DNA from: ZC4RG29 sp036563875
GTDB lineage: Bacteria; Bacteroidota; Bacteroidia; Cytophagales; Cyclobacteriaceae
Assembly: GCA_036563875.1 (NCBI GenBank)
Contig: DATCLO010000019.1
Span: 1 to 64,000 of the forward strand
Length of the DNA: 64,000 nucleotides
Reading direction: 5' to 3'
Made by a program: the position numbers and the translations under genes. This document shows positions 60,471 through 64,000 of the stretch, piece by piece. Every line of letters begins with the position of its first letter. The first letter of the stretch is position 1. A model generated the notes under the pieces. It made no database searches, was not told where the DNA came from, and saw only the letters and a list, made by a program, of their open reading frames with translations.

Positions 60471-61554
60471 TCAAATGATCACGGAGGAGAAACCCGGAGC
60501 ACCAACGTTTGACGTGCAGAATCCACAAGCGTCCGGCTATTACTTTCCTGCGGAATTCGCTCCTCATGTGGCTACCTGGCTGAGCTGGCCGCATAAGGAG
60601 GCATCCTGGCCTGGTAAAATCCAACTCATATTCCCGGTCTATGCAGAATTCGTGAAACTGGTAGCGGAAGGAGAGACGGTCTGCATCAATGTGGCGAACG
60701 AAGCCATGAAAGAGGAGGCACTTCGCTGGCTGGATAAAGCCGGGGCGGACACAACCAATGTGCGCTTCTTCTTTAACCCGACCGACGACGCATGGTGCCG
60801 CGACCACGGTCCGGCATTCCTGATCAATCCAAATGGCCACCCGAAGAAGATTATCGTTGATTGGGGATATAATGCGTGGGGAGACAAGTATCCCCCATAT
60901 GATCAGGACGATCAGATTCCGACACGTATCGGGGCAGAATTAAACATTCCTGTTGTGCATCCGGGAATCGTGATGGAAGGCGGGTCTGTAGACTTTAACG
61001 GACGGGGTACGGTTCTTACAACAACATCGTGCCTGTTGAATCCCAACCGAAATCCTCATCTTACTCAGGAACAGATTGAAGACTACCTCCGACGCTTTTA
61101 TGGCGTAAAGAATATTCTGTGGTTGGGGGATGGTATTGTCGGTGATGATACAGACGGACACATTGATGATCTTACGAGGTTCGTAAACCCGGATACCGTC
61201 GTCACCGTCGTAGAACACAACGCCTCCGACGAAAACTACAAACCCCTCAAGGAAAATCTCGAACGCCTCCATACGTTGCGCCTTGAGGACGGCAAGGCAT
61301 TGAACGTTGTCGAGCTACCGATGCCTGCACCCGTCTACTATGAAGGGACGCGACTCCCGGCATCGTACGCGAACTTTTACATTTCGAACAAGTACGTTGT
61401 CGTGCCTGTTTTCCGCGATTTCAATGACGACAAGGCGCTTGACGTGCTGCAGAAGCATTTCCCCGACCGGAAGGTAGTGGGACTCGATTCAACCGACATT
61501 ATCTGGGGCTTAGGATCCTTCCACTGCCTGAGCCAGCAGGAACCTGCAGTGTAG
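60460..61554 (+). CDS. aguA: Agmatine deiminase
   Basis: This ~364-residue guanidino-group-modifying enzyme converts agmatine to N-carbamoylputrescine and ammonia. Motifs are GYYFPAEFAPHVATWLSWPH near the start, RDHGPAFL with the catalytic Asp, GDDTDGHIDDLTRF (His/Asp) and the C-terminal nucleophile Cys (GSFHCLSQQEP). ATG 60460 overlaps the amidase stop by 11 bases; an ATG at 60475 follows the stop and is an equally good start. The pair gives a full agmatine-to-putrescine route. The arginine decarboxylase that supplies agmatine is not in the window. Confidence 0.95.
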   Translation: MKDSQMITEEKPGAPTFDVQNPQASGYYFPAEFAPHVATWLSWPHKEASWPGKIQLIFPVYAEFVKLVAEGETVCINVANEAMKEEALRWLDKAGADTTNVRFFFNPTDDAWCRDHGPAFLINPNGHPKKIIVDWGYNAWGDKYPPYDQDDQIPTRIGAELNIPVVHPGIVMEGGSVDFNGRGTVLTTTSCLLNPNRNPHLTQEQIEDYLRRFYGVKNILWLGDGIVGDDTDGHIDDLTRFVNPDTVVTVVEHNASDENYKPLKENLERLHTLRLEDGKALNVVELPMPAPVYYEGTRLPASYANFYISNKYVVVPVFRDFNDDKALDVLQKHFPDRKVVGLDSTDIIWGLGSFHCLSQQEPAV

Positions 61555-62124
61555 TCAGAAATGGTAGACTTCGTCGGGGGTGATAACCATGTTCATGCGT
61601 TGGTCAAACTCCGCGGCATCATCGATTCGTTCTTCAGGCGGAAATAACGATAACCCAATTCGCCTGGAAGTGCTCTTGGTTTGCAGGAGGAAGCGATCGT
61701 AAAATCCTTTGCCATATCCTACCCGGTACCCTTGTTTATCAAATACCAGCAGTGGCACGATGAGCATATCAATGACTTCGGGTGGTGTGATTTCACCCCG
61801 GGTTGGTTCAGGTATCCCAAAGGGTGACTCCCGCAGCTGGGTTGGACCTTCGTAATAGTAGCTGTTCATCGTGCCATCAGGATTTATTTTCGGCACGGAG
61901 ATTCGAATGTCAGGATACCGTTCCTGGATGAGGTTGATGATGAGCCAGGTATCAGGTTCCTTGTTTTTTTCGATGGGAAGGTAGGAGTGTACAACCTGCA
62001 TGCCGTTCAAGTCCACTTCATGAAAGAATCGTGAGGCTATGGCATCGCAGGCATTCCGGTACTCATCATCCGTCAGAAGCGTTCGCCGCGTCAGGTATTT
62101 TTTTCTCAGTTCCGACTTAGTCAT
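61555..62124 (-). CDS. 5-formyltetrahydrofolate cyclo-ligase
   Basis: This 189-residue enzyme converts 5-formyl-THF to methenyl-THF with ATP, returning a storage folate to the one-carbon pool. It starts KSELRKKYLTRRTLL (ATP/phosphate contact), and has the substrate block and the loop GYRVGYGKGFYDRFL that is diagnostic of the family. It is normal in length. The gene ends one base after the agmatine deiminase stop (convergent) and starts 33 bases downstream of bshC. Confidence 0.93.
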   Translation of the reverse strand: MTKSELRKKYLTRRTLLTDDEYRNACDAIASRFFHEVDLNGMQVVHSYLPIEKNKEPDTWLIINLIQERYPDIRISVPKINPDGTMNSYYYEGPTQLRESPFGIPEPTRGEITPPEVIDMLIVPLLVFDKQGYRVGYGKGFYDRFLLQTKSTSRRIGLSLFPPEERIDDAAEFDQRMNMVITPDEVYHF

Positions 62125-62157
62125 AACTGGTCATGAATAGAGCGTAGCTGGACAGTG

Positions 62158-63720
62158 TCAGTAGGTGAGCACATGAAACTGGAAGTCGAACGGGTCCAGG
62201 TGCTTTAGAAGTTCACTGATGAAACGTTCGTCATGGGGATAGAAGTTCAGCAGGTTGTCCGTGCGTTCCTGCAGACCTCCATTCGGAAACAGCGCGTCCT
62301 TTACGGCTTCGATTTGTCCTAGTTTTTCCTTCTGAATTCGCTTCTCGGCCCGCAACATTTTCTTTCCGATACCATCCACTCGCGACAGCGTTTTCTTTCC
62401 CATTGCTGCAACGTGAGGTCCGAGCGTCTTATCAATACCCTCCGCACGTTTTTGAAGGCTGTTAAACAGCTCGGTAATGGCGGAGGATTCCTTTTCTACA
62501 GACAGATCATGGGCACTGTGTTTTGTTATCCATTGCTTGAACAGTTGCTCCTTGTCGGCAAAAAAATCCTGTACCGTGAGTTTCACCTTTTCCATTTTCT
62601 CCTGGATATGGCGTTCGATCACGAGGGCAAAATTTCTGGGGAGAAGAATTGGAAAAGGAACCTTAAACGCATCAAATACACCTTTCAGTTGCAACCAGTA
62701 CACAACTTCCGCAGGTCCCCCGGTGTAAGCGAGATTGGGCAGTATGATTTCCTGGTATAGCGGACGCAGGATCACATTAGGACTTAATTTTTCCGGATTT
62801 GATGCAATAAGCGCCTCCAACTGTGCCGTATCAAACTCAATTGTTGTATCCACTACCCGGTACTTGTCGCCTTCCTTTTCAATTCGGTTGCGCACGGATC
62901 CATCCATGTAGAAGAAGTTCACATCGCGACAGTAAACCTGGGGTTTGTATCCGCGGGATTCAATTGCAGCATTGGTCTTCTCGACAAGGTCCTTCGTCAC
63001 ACCCTGCACAATGTCTTCATGCATGACGTGTGAAAGGAGTGCTTTCAGTTTCGGCTCATCGGCATCGATTACAACAAGCCCTTCTGCGCCGAAAAGTGCG
63101 TGAACATAAATTCTGGCTGCTTCAGCAAGGGTCCTGCCTTTCTTATATGCGGTTGTGAAGAGTGACGCGTCGCCGGGAACCGACGCAGTGAGGTCTGCCA
63201 GTCCATTTGTGGAAAAGCGTCCGACTGCACCTTGTTGCTGTGTTACCCAGGTGTACTTCTTGCCCTTGACGCGGAAGTGATTGATTTCGTCATAGTCGTG
63301 ATCTTCCGACGCCATCCAGTACACAGGAACAAAGTTATAGTCCGGGTATTCTTCCCTCAGGCGTCGACAGGCATTGATAACGGTGATGATCTTGTAGACG
63401 AAGTACAGTGGTCCCGTGCACACGTTGAGCTGGTGACCGGTGACAACGGTAAACGTGTTGGCGTCACGCAGGAGTTCAATGTTGTGAGAAACGGATTCTT
63501 TATTCGTGAGGCCTTCATATTGCCGGGTCAGGACGTCTGCGAGAATTGCCCGGTTTTGCTGTGGAAAGGATTGCTGCTTTTCGCGGATCTGGTCGCGAAA
63601 GTTTTCCGGAAGGGGATACCGGTTGTAGAGATCGGCAAGTTTGGAATCCTGATGTATGTAGTCAAGGAAGAAATCTGAAAACGCGTTGGTACTGGAGAAA
63701 GGGATCTTGCTCAGTTGCAT
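62158..63720 (-). CDS. bshC: Bacillithiol biosynthesis cysteine-adding enzyme BshC
   Basis: This 520-residue enzyme adds cysteine to glucosaminyl-malate in the last step of bacillithiol synthesis. Family landmarks include FTVVTGHQLNVCTGPLYFVYKI (Rossmann-like nucleotide region), VYWMASEDHDYDEINHF, RNFALVIE, and a long central coiled coil around 410-470, which forms the dimer arm. The C-terminal half is typical in length and order. Bacillithiol occurs in Firmicutes, Deinococcus and Bacteroidota, so this is in keeping with the host. bshA and bshB are not in the window. Confidence 0.95.
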   Translation of the reverse strand: MQLSKIPFSSTNAFSDFFLDYIHQDSKLADLYNRYPLPENFRDQIREKQQSFPQQNRAILADVLTRQYEGLTNKESVSHNIELLRDANTFTVVTGHQLNVCTGPLYFVYKIITVINACRRLREEYPDYNFVPVYWMASEDHDYDEINHFRVKGKKYTWVTQQQGAVGRFSTNGLADLTASVPGDASLFTTAYKKGRTLAEAARIYVHALFGAEGLVVIDADEPKLKALLSHVMHEDIVQGVTKDLVEKTNAAIESRGYKPQVYCRDVNFFYMDGSVRNRIEKEGDKYRVVDTTIEFDTAQLEALIASNPEKLSPNVILRPLYQEIILPNLAYTGGPAEVVYWLQLKGVFDAFKVPFPILLPRNFALVIERHIQEKMEKVKLTVQDFFADKEQLFKQWITKHSAHDLSVEKESSAITELFNSLQKRAEGIDKTLGPHVAAMGKKTLSRVDGIGKKMLRAEKRIQKEKLGQIEAVKDALFPNGGLQERTDNLLNFYPHDERFISELLKHLDPFDFQFHVLTY

Positions 63721-63857
63721 ATCAGAGACAGATGGGACAAAACCACGGAGAGACCATAGTCCGAATTACGGTAAATATTGATAAAATGTTGGTCGTGGCG
63801 TTTCCAAACGAGTGATTTTCTAACCCGCGGACGAATGGGCTGATCGGCGGCGACCCT

Positions 63858-64000
63858 TCAGCACAGCGTTCCCATCAGGTCGAATTCGGAAGCGTCCGTA
63901 ATCCTTACCGTGACAAATTCCCCGGACCGCAATCCGGTCGTCTCGCGGATAATGACTTCGTTATCGACGTCCGGAGAATCGTATTGAGTGCGGCCAAAAG
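63858..64000 (-). CDS. rimO: Ribosomal protein S12 methylthiotransferase RimO, C-terminal part
   Basis: Only the last 46 residues and the stop (63858-63860) are inside the window. They read GRTQYDSPDVDNEVII, then a TRAM-type beta domain ending EFDLMGTLC. GRT.yDSPeVDnEV and the closing A.EFDL are typical of RimO rather than MiaB. RimO methylthiolates Asp89 of ribosomal protein S12. The radical-SAM CxxxCxxC part lies outside. Confidence 0.85.
   Translation of the reverse strand, partial: FGRTQYDSPDVDNEVIIRETTGLRSGEFVTVRITDASEFDLMGTLC

Noticed and set aside
1..64000. Mobile element or prophage insertion
   Set aside because: No transposase, integrase, phage structural gene or tRNA-flanked repeat was seen, and gene order is mostly housekeeping.

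Overview
The window is a stretch of ordinary, gene-dense bacterial chromosome from a member of the Bacteroidota, most likely the order Cytophagales. Four things point there: a type IX secretion sorting domain on a PorZ-like protein, a cbb3 oxidase with fused CcoN-CcoO, an OmpA/TonB/DUF5686-type envelope gene set, and several intergenic matches to the Bacteroidota -7 promoter box TAnnTTTG. About 60 protein genes are visible. I see no tRNA, rRNA, insertion sequence, prophage or CRISPR array. The window starts inside gmk and ends inside rimO.

Layout. 1-3385 (+): gmk tail, nadD and a DUF5686 outer-membrane protein. 3403-11875 (-): a complete cbb3 cytochrome oxidase cluster in transcription order ccoI, ccoS, ccoNO fusion, ccoQ-like, ccoP, ccoG, fixH, safE-like. 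An FNR-type palindrome or hairpin sits just before ccoNO, and ccoS is a 59-residue gene that overlaps ccoI by 4 bases. 11925-16159 (-): tdk, porZ-like, recO and a TapB-like lipoprotein-fold protein. 16326-17312 (+): a conserved protein of unknown function. 17361-24525 (-): purH followed by the rod-shape set mreB-mreC-mreD-PBP2-rodA, with 4-base overlaps. 25037-29413 (-): hemerythrin-like protein, a DHFR-fold reductase, ruvX, def, and a transaminase/omega-amidase pair. 29606-32475 (+): S41 protease and homogentisate dioxygenase, followed by an inverted-repeat element built from TATGTG units.

32602-36932 (-): a TPP riboswitch heads a TonB-dependent receptor gene, which makes that receptor a likely thiamine-compound importer. 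It is followed by a UbiA-family prenyltransferase, purN and a small membrane protein. 37044-44887 (+): a biotin carrier protein, pyrH, frr, ppc, an isopenicillin-N-synthase-like oxygenase and chrA. 44939-50723 (-): a fused E1 alpha/beta 2-oxoacid dehydrogenase, a very basic secreted repeat protein of unknown function (five exact-length 46-residue repeats, TTG start), an outer-membrane protein and tonB. 50779-61554 (+): M16 peptidase, ispF, mnmD, gltB-gltD, and the two-gene agmatine-to-putrescine route. 61555-64000 (-): 5-formyl-THF cyclo-ligase, bshC (bacillithiol synthesis) and the rimO tail.

Together these describe an aerobic or microaerobic, rod-shaped, gliding-lineage bacterium with a high-affinity oxidase, TonB-driven nutrient import, bacillithiol as a low-molecular-weight thiol and putrescine made from agmatine. 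The least explained item is the repeat protein at 46540-48717 with its outer-membrane neighbour.
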